Source: Zygnema circumcarinatum (Eukaryota > Streptophyta > Zygnematophyceae > Zygnematales > Zygnemataceae). Taken from it: a DNA stretch of 64,000 nt. The stretch lies in the NCBI GenBank assembly GCA_037447605.1, contig CM074813.1:2283930-2347929 (forward strand), written 5' to 3'. The position numbers and the translations under genes were made by a program. The stretch's first letter is position 1. Each line of letters opens with the position of its first letter. Below are positions 1 through 16,088 of this stretch, piece after piece. The notes below the pieces were generated by a model. The model worked only from the letters and a program-made list of their open reading frames with translations, was not told where the DNA came from and ran no database searches.

Positions 1-5404
<5,404 letters not shown>

Positions 5405-5927
5405 AGTTACGCTTTGTTAACTTGCAATCCCAACCCTAAGTCCTCTCTTTCAGCGAAAAAGAAACAGAAAGCGGCGGCTATGTAAGGCAGGGCACGAGGG
5501 AGGAAGAGTGAGGCGGCCTTCTCTAGAGCCTTCCTTCCAAGGGCGCTTGAAGGAAGCGCCGCGTTCCAGTCTTCTAGAACCTTCGAACACCCTCCTCCCA
5601 GTGGGGGGACGGAGCAGGTCCACCGTCCGATCTTCAATCGGACGGCGGCGAGGCCCTCCGAGCTGGAGCCCTCTTTATTTGCCCTCATCTCGAAGTTCCG
5701 CGCGCGGACGAAAAAGTCGGCCGAGCGAGGGGAGGGGAGCGAAGGGGGCGCTTTTTGGGGTTCGGCAGAGCGGCGGGGGCGTTCACACTGGCGGGGGACG
5801 GCTTTTGGGATTTCCGCGTTCACATTGTTGGCGGGAAGGGAAGACGCTCAGTGTCCTCTCTTCTTCTTGTTGGAGCGGCGCTCTATTTGGTGTGTGGCTC
5901 TCACATGAATAGCTGTAGAAGGGGGAA

Positions 5928-6098
5928 GTGGCACTGATCTCACGATGGCGAGGCCATCAAATGTACATGGACAAAATCAGCATGTGGAACCACGAGGAAC
6001 TGGGCACAAAGGACCTAAGGACAAGAGAAAAAAGCTAGGAGCGGAAAATTACGCCTAGGCTCAACAACGCAGCCTTCCCTGGAAGCAGCCGCGAAGGT
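5928..6098 (-). repeat. Dispersed repeat family, copy A
   Basis: About 170 bp matching copies at 13.8, 19.9, 39.5 and 54.1 kb. It begins at the terminus shared by the family (GTGGCACTGATCTCACGATG) and continues through the conserved ACATGGACAAAATCA and GGAACCACGAGGAACTGG blocks to GAAGCAGCCGCGAAGGT. It lies upstream of CPN60B. Orientation is given so that the shared terminus is the 3' end. No ORF is recognisable. Confidence 0.75.
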
Positions 6099-6620
6099 GA
6101 AGCGGTATAGGTATATGTAGGTATAGCTTTAGCGGTTCAAAAAACTCGAGAAATGTGCCTACTTACCCCATTAAACCCTTTAAATGAGACCCTTGATAGA
6201 CGACTTGTAAAACCGTGATGAACCCTAACACACGATTTTATTCCTCGCATCAAACAATGGAATGGAACAATCGCAGTGTGCGACTCGCACTCGAATCGGA
6301 CAGCGAAGGACGGACATTCATGCATGCATGCATGCGTGCGATGCCCGGTACAATGCCGCGGGCCACAAAACTTTTCGCAACTTTTTCTGGAGCCGTGGTT
6401 GAGATTTCGAACCCTACGATTCTGAATTTCCGAATGGAATTCCGCACCCGAATTCAAATTCAGTTTCCAATTCAGTGTTCGCCGTAGGCAGGGGCTTTCC
6501 ATTTGAGGTTGCCGTACGGTACCCTCTTTTGTCTGCTCGATGTCGAGAGGGCGGGGTTCCATGCAGTGTTGTAGTGTCGTGTACGACGCGTTTCCGTGTT
6601 CCATATGAGCAACTCTTGCC

Positions 6621-6658
6621 GACGTGGCGCCTACGTGGCTGTCACGTCGGCTTGACGT
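6621..6658. promoter_or_regulatory. Array of four ACGT cores at exact 11-bp spacing
   Basis: ACGT cores start at 6622, 6633, 6644 and 6655, in the contexts GACGTGGC, TACGTGGC, CACGTCGG and GACGTTT. ACGTGGC is the G-box/ABRE core recognised by plant bZIP factors. The spacing is about one helical turn, so all four cores would face the same side of the DNA. The array lies 1.2 kb upstream of CPN60B and 0.7 kb upstream of the SHL-like ATG. Function is inferred. Confidence 0.55.
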
Positions 6659-7312
6659 TTGGCCATGTCCTGGTGTTTCCGTGTGGCCTCCCCGGCCCCG
6701 AACCTGTACCGTACTGTGCCTCGGCGGCGGCTTGCAGCCGTCGGATGGGCCCGAGCGATCGCCGGTTTCGGAGTCGCAAATAAAATCGGAGTTCCTCGGC
6801 ACGCTGGCGGGAAAAATTACGAGATCCTCTGTGAATTCGTGGCCGAGCCAATCCGCGCTTACCACGTGTGAAAGTTGCTATCGTGGCGGCCTGTAATTGG
6901 TCATGCGCTATAAGACACTTGTCGCTGGATTCCAAACCTTTATCCTCGAGTCCACTTCGGCGGAATTAACCCTGGCCGAGGTTTCCCGCCTAAGATTGAC
7001 TACTGATTGCATCGCGGATCCAGGTGGGTGGATCGGCGCCAGGCAGGCGCCCCTCCAGACGGAGGCGCGTCCCTTGGGCCTCATATTTTCCGCCTCCCAA
7101 AGGCCTCTTTTTCTTGCCTTTCCCTTTGGCGCCCTCTTCCACTCCCTCTCGCTCCCTCTCTCTCTTTCTCACTCTCTCTCTCTCTCTGTCTCTCGCCCTA
7201 AAGCTTCCGCTGCTGCGTCTCCTGCAGCGGCGTCTGCAAGCGCTGGAAAGAGGGCCTCGTTTCGGGCGGTCAGCTGACAGGACAAGCGCCGCAGGTCTTG
7301 GCTCGCGGCTTC

Positions 7313-10300
7313 ATGGGAAAGAAGAGGGTCCCAAAACGAGTCTTGGAAAGCTGCAAAATTCCTGGAACAAATAAAACAATCAAACGTGAGAGCACGACCT
7401 TGCGCGCCTGTCGCCTTACATTTTTCAGCTCGGCTTTGCTCGCTTGGGATCTCGCCAAAGCAATCATTTAGGTCTGCAGATAGGGTTCTCGGTTCATTTA
7501 AGTTAATTTATAATATTCGATGCCGGTCCTTGTTATTGTGAGGGCATTTTAAAAAAAAAACTTATTCACTCTCGGTCCGCCTGTTTTATTTCTCATGACG
7601 TGCAGATGGCGATTGCGTCATGCTACGACCTCCGGAGATAAACACTCCGCAGTATATTGCAAGAATTGAAAAGATTGAAGCAGATGCGAGTGATAAAGTC
7701 AGCTTGCGTTGCCGTTGGTATTATCGGCCGGAGGAGTCAATTGGAGGCAGGCGCCAATTCCATGGCGCAAAGGAGCTTTTTCTTTCCGATCACTTCGATA
7801 ATTGCTCTCCGGAAGCGATTGAAGGGAAGTGCACAGTTTACACTTTTAAAGATTATACGCGACTGGAAAGTGTTGGTTCCGAGGATTTTTTCTGCAGATT
7901 TGAATATAAGGCCTCGAGCGGCACATTCACTCCCGACAGGGTTGCAGTGTATGTCCATGGCTTCAATGCCCTCCCCCCCGCGCCCGACACTCAACTGTGT
8001 GCCTATATAGACTTAAGTCTATGCTTGCTTGAGGTTTGGTAACATAAATGCATGCAGAAGGACCACTTTGGAGTTGATTTTTATGGTATCTTCTTTAGCA
8101 TAGTTCATCAGGGGCTGTTGCTTACAGTACACGGATATATGCTAGCAAGTTTAGCGAGGCCCAGCCTAGCGAGTCTTGTCAAACTGATGATGGAGGAAGT
8201 GGGATAACTTCAGAGCGGAAGGTGAATTGCATGCTGACGAGTAACGATAGTTTGTTGTGGCTCTCACTGGAAGCTGGTCGTACCTCATCCTGAATTTAGG
8301 GTTATCACACGGTTCCCTTTATGCCATGAGATAAGGCCGACATTTTTCACAGTTCCTTTTTAGGAACTTGCTCGTTTGAGACTAAGTGTTCGCGTTCCGA
8401 TAAGTGTGATGTCTTAGCGGGAAACCATATGCTTTTTCTGCACTCTCCACCCTCTATACCTTCGATTGTTGGGGTTTCTCTTACCATTGTTCTGTTGTGC
8501 AGTTACTGCAAGTGTGAGATGCCATACAACCCCGACGATCTTATGATACAATGTGAAGGCTGCAAAGACTGGTGAGCCAATGACCACGCATAATGCTTGA
8601 GCTTGGACTCCTTCGGTGTTCTGTTCTTCTGGTTGATACCTAAACTTTAGCCTTCATTGGGTCGTTACTGCAAGGTAGCCACTATTTCACTTATTCAATA
8701 AATCCTGGGTCTTGTCCATGCATTTCCCTGCCATGGTGTATATCCTTAATTGTGGCCAACCTTGCACTGGCATTTCCCCTCAAAGGGCATTGTTCAACGT
8801 GACAAATGTGAAAGGGCATGGTCCTTCAGTATCATTTCAGTGCGTGCATTCGAGGCATTGACTCGTTGACGTTAGCATTCACTAAAGTGAACATCAAGGC
8901 TTACTGAATCTCGAAGCACTGCATTTTGGATTTAACAAGAGATGCCCTTAAGGGGTTTTTTGTATAGCTATACATACCGAGTTTTGCCTAGTGTATCCAA
9001 GCATAGCTCGTATGTTTGGCGGCTTGACGCAGTCGCAAGCACCTAAATGTGAGTATCATGGACAGCACCTAGGCAGATGCTGATAGTCACCTGCAGTACT
9101 CACGTGTTTAAGGAGGGGGTGATGCCATCTGAGGAGATCCTGTAACCGATGCAAACGCACATCAGAAATAGAACTGAAGTTTCCATTTCGGGTCTGTCAG
9201 CATCATTTGAGTGCACGCATTTGATGCATTTACTTGGCGACTTTAGCGTCCAATAGAGCGAACGTCCAGGTTCTCAGAATCTCAACCATTGGACCTTGGA
9301 TTTAAACTTTTGAAGCAGCGCATGTCCTGAAGGAGTTCTTTATAGAAGTCATGTATGCCGAGTTCTGTCTTGCCAAGTGTAGCTCGTGAGTTCTTGCGGC
9401 TCGTCGGAGTTACATGCATTTACCCTAGTAAATGTGAGTAGCAGTGAAGTACATTGTAACATGTTGATTCCGTAGTCACCTGCAGACACACGCATTAGTA
9501 GCGGGGTGGTTTCACGTGACGACATCCAGTAACATTTCCTTACGTACAACAGAAAAAAAGCTGTTGTTCTCGTTTCAGGCTTCAGTACTTGCGTTTGTTG
9601 CATTGGCTCGTTAACTTTAGCATCCACTAAGAACAACATTAAGCCTTACTGAATCCAACGGTGTGGGTCGTGGATAAGTTGAAGCAAGAGGTGTCCTCAA
9701 GTAGCATATTATGTATGCCTTGCTTGACAAATCTATCCAAGTAAAACTTGCGAGTGCTTGCGGCCAAGTCGCAGTTACAAGTATATACCCTTCTTAATGT
9801 GAGTATCAGTGAAGTAACATGTCAAAGTTTGATGTGATAAGTCGCCTGCGGTACTCATGCATTTAAAGGGGTGATGCCATCTGAGGATATCTTGTAGTAT
9901 CTGCATACGTACAACAGAAAGAGCTGTTGTTTTCAGTTTCTGTGAATGCTTTCCTCATTCCGGGATGGCATTCCCGCCCATTTACTCACTGTTGTGCACT
10001 TCCGAAAGCTCAATGCATGTCCCTGATGGCGTGCATGGCTGTCAGGAACTTGGGCTGTACCCGTGTTAACGAATGTCAGGCACAGGAGAGACAGACTTTC
10101 TATCGTGTAGTTCAGTGAATTTCCCAAGCTAGTAGGTCCCTTTTTTTGCCTCATTCGTCTACATTGTTTCAAACCCAAAATGTCTTAAATAGTGAACCAT
10201 TTTTATATGAATAAACTCCAGTCATCCCTCCTCTCTTCCTTTCATCTGCCTCGCACGCCTCGTCTCTGTTCTCTCTGCACTTCCTTTCCAACGTCTTTTT

Positions 10301-10763
10301 CTTTCCTCCTTTCACCACTTTTTCCCCTATTGCACTGTTTCGCATGACTTCCCGTGTCTCAGGGCACATTGAAGGGCTTATCGTTAGAGTCAGGGCCTGC
10401 ATACTGTTTGCGAGATGAGGTTGTGATGTGTAAAGGTTTTAGACTCCTGTACATAGAGCAGCCGCGGAAGACGCCCAAAGCAATTCACCTAATAGTAATT
10501 GCTTTACTCTAGGGTTGGCCACCAATCGTGGTAACTGCTGCTTGCAATTTTGTCAAACTGAGACACATTGCTGGGACTCTTGACGTAAAGTTCTGAATCA
10601 GATTTGAAAATTGTGTCTACTCTTGTTGATCCATCGTTGAATACGAGGAAACTTATTGTCTTGTGATGGATTCTGCAGGTTTCATCCAAATTGTGTAAAC
10701 TTAACGATGGAGCAGATTCGCAAGCTCACAAATTTTTACTGCTCCGAGTGTCAGACAAGCTGA
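7313..10763 (+). CDS. BAH-PHD histone reader, SHORT LIFE / EARLY BOLTING IN SHORT DAYS type
   Basis: Nuclear chromatin reader; in plants this family binds methylated histone H3 through a BAH domain (H3K27me3) and a PHD finger (H3K4me). Four exons, 7313-7385, 7606-7948, 8503-8571 and 10679-10763, join in phase to 189 residues. The first exon gives a short basic leader (MGKKRVPKR...). The BAH domain spans about residues 25-138 and includes the family signature [20 protein letters not shown] and later [18 protein letters not shown]. The PHD finger (about 140-187) has the full C4HC3 set: [25 protein letters not shown] and YCSEC. The stop comes three residues after the last PHD cysteine, so the C-terminal tail of the angiosperm proteins is missing. 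The start is fixed by the first exon feeding into HGDCVMLRP. Intron 3 is 2.1 kb and holds a triplicated segment. Confidence 0.93.
8826..9942 (+). repeat. Three diverged tandem copies of a ~370-bp unit in intron 3 of the SHL-like gene
   Basis: Copy 1 starts near 8826, copy 2 near 9196 and copy 3 near 9578. The block GCATTGACTCGTTGAC at 8855 recurs diverged at 9226 and 9600 (offsets 371 and 374). Each copy also carries AATGTGAGTATCA-like, GTCACCTGCAGTACTCA-like and TACAACAGAAAGAGCTGTTG-like blocks in the same order. Copies differ by many substitutions and small indels, so the duplications are old. No ORF is conserved across them. Confidence 0.85.
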
Positions 10764-13700
10764 GGCCAAGTGCCGGAGTTCCATACAAAAAGCAATAATG
10801 TTGTTTCTTCGAAGGGAGGGGCTGCACATTACTGACGATTCTGTAACTAGGTTAGGTTTGTTCTCTCGTATAGGAAGGTCTTCACCACAATTATCGCAGT
10901 GACGGCATGTCTGTGTACAGACATTTTTCTGCCATTAGAGGTGTTCGCAGGGGTACTTGCTTTCTACACGCCAAACTCCTCATGGAGAACGGGGCAGTAG
11001 CGTGGGCTTCCGATAGAGTTCCATACGTAGCAGAGGCGGCGCCATGGCCGGTGCTCTCCTGGGGAGCCGCTTCGCACTGCACAGCGTGGTTCGTGCGTAG
11101 GTGTACATAGTCTCAACCTTGCGGTGGCCGATGTTCTCTTCTTATTGAGCCGTTGTATGTCGGGCAGTGGCGCTTACAATTCATTCGTTACTTGAGTGTG
11201 CGGATTTTGGCAAGGTCTCGGTCTCAAGTTGCTCAGCTCACACTCGCTAGAGCTCCAACAAAACCCGTCATTGACATTGCGAGTCGCGAAAAATGACAAA
11301 GTGAAGCTTTTTGGAGGTTGGGAAGACAACGGAGGGGGTAGGGTTCAGCTTCGCCTGTTCTATGTCCTCTGCAGTTCTACTGAACGGCCTTCGCCAAGAG
11401 GATTCTCTAATGACATAAACCCATCTGATTTGAACGGAATGTGTACGGAATAAAGGGGCTATGCGCACAGCGAAATCAAGCAGGAACACGCAGGAAATCT
11501 TGTTCATCCAATCGGCGTCAGCCACACAGCCAGATATGTCGTATTTGACGGTCGACCGCGTGTGCCGGCGTATCTGCATGGCCGAGTCAGCGCTGACCGG
11601 CCCCTGATTGGCTGCTTCAGATTGCGCCATCCCGTGCTCTAGTGTCCTTGTGCTTCTAGTGCCTCTATGATTTTTTTCGTACGAGAACCATACGGCATAT
11701 TTTGTCCGCTTCGCTTTGACCACAAGGCGGCCCCTCTGAGGTGCCCCTACGGCCGTCGATTTGTCGGCGCTGGACTACATCGCCGCTGTTCATATCGCCA
11801 AACACGGAAAGTTTTGGAGCCAGGAGCTTCCATCGGCCAATCACAGCCCTCCGCCGCCGCCTGCCCTTCTGCCCGGGCAGCTCTTCGCCGCTCGGCCTCG
11901 CATGGCCGACGGCTTCCGGCCGCCCTGAAATTCATGAACCGGTCGGGCAGGTGAAACGTTTCCTGGCAGCGCTCGGTCAGCGACTAAATCGTCATAAACT
12001 CCTTTTATACCCGCACACAGTTCAATTTCGACCATCACGGGCAGAACAATACAACCAAAAAGAAAATGTATGGCAGTTTGCTAAGGGCTGAGAGCGACGT
12101 CTTCAGCCAGTTTCTGCAATCCGCGGGGGGATTTTTCGACGTGGAAATCGGATTAAAATGTTATCCGACATGGAGAGGTTCGATTGGCCGTTGGTGTGAC
12201 GTGGAGGGCGGTGATTGGATAAGCTGCAGCAATTTCCACCCGCCTTTTCCGGCCTTACTCGGGCTCGTTGCCGTTCAGGACGGCAGGGGCTGCCTCCCGC
12301 CTCCGCTTGCAGGCGCAGCCCTCCCTCCCTCCCTCCCTCCCCGCTGCGCCCAGAGCTCCCTCCCATCTTGAGGTGCTGCCAATCTGAGGTCTGCACGGCT
12401 GCTGGCATTGCCTTGCAGGGCGAGGCGGGGCCGGGGGCGAAGGAAGGAAGGAGGGGAGGAGGTCTGGAAGGGGAGAGCCATTGGCCCTTTGAGCTCTGCG
12501 CTCTCATGGGCAGAGGCGGAGGGACAGAGGCATCTGGCCGTGTGGCGGAGCGGCGGGTGCTGGCTGGAGAGGGAGCTGTGGACGCGGGAAAGAGTGGCGA
12601 TGAGGGGTCGGAAAGGCTTGCTGATATTCTGAAGAGAGTTAGGGCGTTGGCAGCGCGGCTGGACAAGGTGTCTGAGAGGATTAGGGTTCTGAAAACAAAC
12701 TAAGGATCGATTTGATGCTGGACCCTAGGGTTTGCTCTTGTTCTTGCAATGAAAACAGGTCCTGAAACTTTTTGAAGGGTTGATAAGTAGCTCTAAGTTG
12801 TTTTTGGATATATAACTTGGAAACCTCGAGTCAAGACTCAGCAATCGACAAGGCTCAAATCGTTCATTCTTGGTGTCTTGCAATACCAAAATTTATGGAG
12901 TGGGATGCTCGCCGATGGAATTTCATAAATATGTGAGATCCTTTAAAAAAATACAAAAACATCATTGCCAATAACTTATAACCCTGTTCGCTTGATTGTG
13001 TATCGCTGTTCCTTTATGCTGCGCACGTACCTGAAACGTATATAGCAGGATAGGCCACTAATATAACCATCTCCTTAGGATTCAAAGACAAGGCTCGGAA
13101 TCGTGAACTCAAATCTTTGACAGTTTATGTTCTTCCTTCGTATGTGTATTTGTACTAATTTTGAGCAGTTTGCAAATCGCGCCAAAAGGACATTGTGAAA
13201 GGGCTGAAGCAGATTGTTCCTGCAACAAGAACGGAGTTCAAATAGATTCATTCGACTACGCTACCTGAGCAAGCACAAGCGGATGGAAAAAAAGAGAGAA
13301 CGAGCACGGAAAGTTGCTGAAGTAGGTTGCTGCATTGGTGGACGGTTCTCTTTCATCCTGTCTCCATGCTGTTGGAAGACGGCGGAAAAAGAACGCCACT
13401 TGTTACAGCTCTGCGCTCAACCTTGTTGAGGAGAATATTCAAAGGGTGTGCTTGTGTCTGTGAACACATTTGTCCATTCAATTCTTTGGAAGTAGGAACA
13501 TTTTACATTTTACTTTCCTTACTCCTTTCTTTCCTCTTCAGTTCTTCTCCTCGATTACAGCCAAATACTGTACGAGTGATGAAGAGAAGGGTGTCGGTAG
13601 ATTAGTGGAAGAATCATATGTGTCTGCTCTGTCATTGATTATTTCTGGCGCACCGTAAAATGGAAAAGCTGCGGGCGCTTTGAACTTGCAATCGGATGCA

Positions 13701-13839
13701 TTTGTACATCGATTAATAGCAATGTCTCTTTTGTTTCCTTACTTCAGAACACAATTTTTCCGCCTTGTGCTACGGCAGCAATTAGCGCCGTTCGTAAAAA
13801 ATTACAATGATGGCGAATTCGACAAACGAAAAGCTCAGA
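10764..13839. other. Intergenic stretch downstream of the SHL-like gene
   Basis: About 3 kb. The first part is presumably the SHL-like 3' UTR. CCAAT-type motifs are seen near 11605, 11836 and 12183, followed by a GC-rich stretch with a CCCT repeat near 12320 and one possible small gene (see 12506-12703). AT-rich sequence without recognisable content follows (12.7-13.8 kb). Confidence 0.5.
12506..12703 (+). CDS. Possible small protein with basic amphipathic C-terminus (unrecognised)
   Basis: A 65-codon frame from an ATG at 12506 to TAA; the frame stays open upstream to an ATG at 12215 (162 codons). The last 30 residues (ADILKRVRALAARLDKVSER and on) have regular hydrophobic spacing like a short coiled coil. 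CCAAT motifs upstream (12183, 12213) resemble the promoters of other genes here. I do not recognise a family, and the N-terminal part is low-complexity Gly/Arg/Glu. It may be an exon of a longer gene or a chance ORF in GC-rich DNA. Confidence 0.25.
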   Translation: MGRGGGTEASGRVAERRVLAGEGAVDAGKSGDEGSERLADILKRVRALAARLDKVSERIRVLKTN

Positions 13840-14690
13840 ACATGGACTGAACATGGACGAAATCAGCATTAAGAACCACGAGGAACTGGCCACAAAGAAC
13901 CTAAGGACAAAAGAAAAAAAACTAGGAGCGGAAAGATACGCTTAGGCTCAACAACGCTTCGAGCCCTCCCTCGAAGCAGCCGCGAAGGTCGCCCATGTAC
14001 GGCACATCACATCGCGCGGAGGAGGGAGGGAGGAGCGGCGGACGGCCACTGGCAAGGCTGCACGCCGAAGGAGCGGAGAAGCGAGGAGAAGGGCACCGCT
14101 GAAGGGCGACAAAAATTCGCTGTCGATAAAAAGTCGAGGATCGCCGGAGGAGGAGGAGAGGAGGGCTTCCTTCCTTTCGGGGCCGTGCGCGCATCTCCAA
14201 GGAGCGATGGGCGCACGCCCGCACGCACGCAGGAAGGCAAAAGGACGGACGGCATCCAAACGGGCGTCGAGGCGACCACAAATTGCAACAGCCGTAGGAA
14301 CAAACTCGTCGGCCGCGTCACGTCACGGCGGGCATATGCGCGATGGCTCCTTGCGGAGGGCCGCATCGACTTCGTGTTGCGCTGCGCGCGAGAATAAATA
14401 GATCGCTGCGGGTGGGATCGGGCCACGCCACATCCCCAACAATGCGCCGAGAGGGAGGGCCAGGCGAGGGCATCGACCTCCGCGCTCGCCGCGAGCAGGC
14501 AGGCGGTCGGTCGAGGGCGCGCAATAATGCGGCGCGGCTCGCGGCGCGCACGACATCAATCACGAGCCGAAACGCGCTCGTCCCCGCGCACGCAGCGAAG
14601 AGGACGGCCGCCCTCCCTCCTGCGCATCGAGCGAATCCCCGCAGACACAGCGAGGACAACCCTGCAAAGGGGGGTGGGGGAGCCCGAGAC
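13840..14690 (-). repeat. Dispersed repeat family, copy B (longest, ~850 bp)
   Basis: Carries the conserved head block (ACATGGACGAAATCAGCA, then AACCACGAGGAACTGGCCAC) and extends far beyond copies A, C and E. Its distal 420 bp (14270-14690) match 54195-54645 of copy D closely, for example CATCGACCTCCGCGCTCGCC and AATAATGCGGCGCGGCTCGC. About 45 bp at the shared terminus are missing or diverged. Several overlapping open frames exist on both strands because of high GC; none shows a reverse transcriptase, integrase or transposase motif. Confidence 0.8.
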
Positions 14691-14990
14691 GAAGTCGCGC
14701 TGCAAACTGAAATTGGCCCGGGGTCAATGGTTTTTCAAAGGTTTTGGCCCTACTTTTATAGTTCCAAAAGCCCGAGTTTTATAACGAAATATAAAAAGAA
14801 CTATAGAAGGATCGCACGTGCGGCCATCCCTCCCCCCCCAACGTGGCGTCACGCGCTCGCCTACTGCACGTGGTGGCCGTTCCCTGTTGGCAGTTCCGTG
14901 CAACTTCCACATGTGCGGGGTGACGCCGCTGTTTCCGCGAGCCGTTTGACGGAACTGCGCAGGCTGGGCCGTTGGACCTATCATTGGTAA

Positions 14991-15095
14991 TGGTTGCCAA
15001 CCATTGGTACCCGACCCGAGCAACCATTGTACTCCAATGGTTGCCAACCTTTGGTAGCGTACTCGACCCGAGCAACCATTGCACTCCAATGGTTG
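14991..15095 (+). repeat. Two-copy tandem repeat, ~50-bp unit
   Basis: The unit reads TGGTTGCCAACC(A/T)TTGGTA, then CGACCCGAGCAACCATTG(T/C)A and CTCCAA, with a partial third copy. Each unit contains CCATTGG and its inverted form, so it can form short hairpins. No coding potential. Confidence 0.7.
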
Positions 15096-15278
15096 GTTAC
15101 AAACCATTTGGACGTCCACCCATCCAATGGTCGTCCAGTGGCGGACCTGCCCGCCCGCGGCCCGGCCGTACGGCGCAGAATCCCACGGCCATATAACGCG
15201 ACAAGCACGCGCCTTGTCCTGTCGAGTCCTTGTTTGCAAGCGCTTTGTCCGTACTTACAAAAGCTAATACGACGGTAC

Positions 15279-15467
15279 AGTAGACCCCCCCAATATTTTC
15301 GCCATGGTTTCGGCAAATATTGGGCGAAAATATTGGGTAGCGAAAATATAAGGGTGCGTGTTAACAATAGGCGGGCAGTATTATATTAAAAAGTGGTTTT
15401 GGCAAATTCAGGGCGAAAATATTGGGGAGCGAAAATAAGAGGGGCGAAAATATTGGGGGGGTCTACT
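15279..15467. mobile_element. MITE-like element with 25-bp perfect terminal inverted repeats
   Basis: A 189-bp element. The left end 15279-15303 (AGTAGACCCCCCCAATATTT...) is the exact reverse complement of 15443-15467. Internal copies of GGCGAAAATATTGGG repeat the terminal motif. It has no ORF and is non-autonomous. Terminal AGTAGACC is reminiscent of pogo/Tigger-type ends, but I cannot confirm a TA target duplication, so the superfamily is open. Confidence 0.82.
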
Positions 15468-15739
15468 ACAAAAGATTTGTCGCCAAGCTCGTCAGGCGCC
15501 TCTCGGCTGCCTTACCGTACCACGGCGCACACGTCACAGCTTGCTGCCACGTTACGGTACGGCGCCGCCGCCAGTCTTTCTGGGTCCGCCCGCGCGCCGT
15601 ACAAATTCTGCGCTGCCCACCACGTGCGGCCAGCGGCTGTAGGCGACAAGCCGCATCGCCCGACGGGTTGCGCCGCCCCCGTATGCGTCCAAAGATACTG
15701 CGGGACGAATATCCGCTACTCGTGCGCGCCCTACAAAGT

Positions 15740-16000
15740 CTGATCATGACGTCACTATTGCGTCAGCTAGTTTCCCCCGCTCGCGTCAGCCCCGACGTGG
15801 CTGACGTGGCCCTTCAGACGCGGCACGGGCAGCGAGCCTTGAGTTAATGCGCACTTGCATCAGAGCTCGCTGATTGGACCCTGTGGAGATATTATCTCGT
15901 GCGCATGCAAGCCACGTGGCACGCGCCCACTTGTGGTCGTGGCACGCGCCTCTTGTGGGCCCGCCGGCCGCCACGTCAGCCGCGGCGGCGGGCGGGCGGA
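15740..16000. promoter_or_regulatory. Cluster of ACGT-core elements, including a TGACGTCA palindrome
   Basis: TGACGTCA at 15747-15754, two GACGTGGC cores 9 bp apart (15795 and 15804), GCCACGTGGCAC near 15911 and GCCACGTCAGC near 15970, with an ATTGG motif at 15865. This looks like promoter sequence, yet the nearest downstream coding start is the bZIP gene 1.7 kb away, with a 1.1-kb transposable element between. It may be the distal part of that promoter. Inferred. Confidence 0.4.
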
Positions 16001-16088
16001 AAGTCCTCCGCGGCGCGGTCCCAAACCTTCGGAGCGATGCAGTCAAGGAAATCAGGAGACAGATCTGAAAATGTTTTTCAATTATCTT

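Larger units (their letters stand above)
5405..7312. promoter_or_regulatory. Divergent intergenic region between CPN60B and the SHL-like gene
   Basis: About 1.9 kb with no supported gene. It must hold the promoters of both flanking genes. It contains a copy of the dispersed repeat (5928-6098), an ACGT-core array (6621-6658) and a CT-rich stretch (7138-7200) just upstream of the SHL-like start, plausibly its 5' UTR. A 242-codon open frame on the minus strand (6137-6865) has no recognisable domain and looks fortuitous. Confidence 0.6.

Noticed and set aside
6137-6865. 242-codon minus-strand open frame between CPN60B and the SHL-like gene
   Set aside because: No domain, odd composition, and it overlaps the divergent promoter with the ACGT array; likely chance.
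13214-13660. Small open frames at 13.2-13.7 kb as exons of a gene with 12506-12703
   Set aside because: I could not find splice sites giving a consistent phase or a recognisable protein.
14343-14990. 215-codon plus-strand open frame at 14.3-15.0 kb
   Set aside because: Overlaps dispersed repeat copy B; GC-rich DNA gives open frames in several phases and none has a transposase or reverse transcriptase motif.
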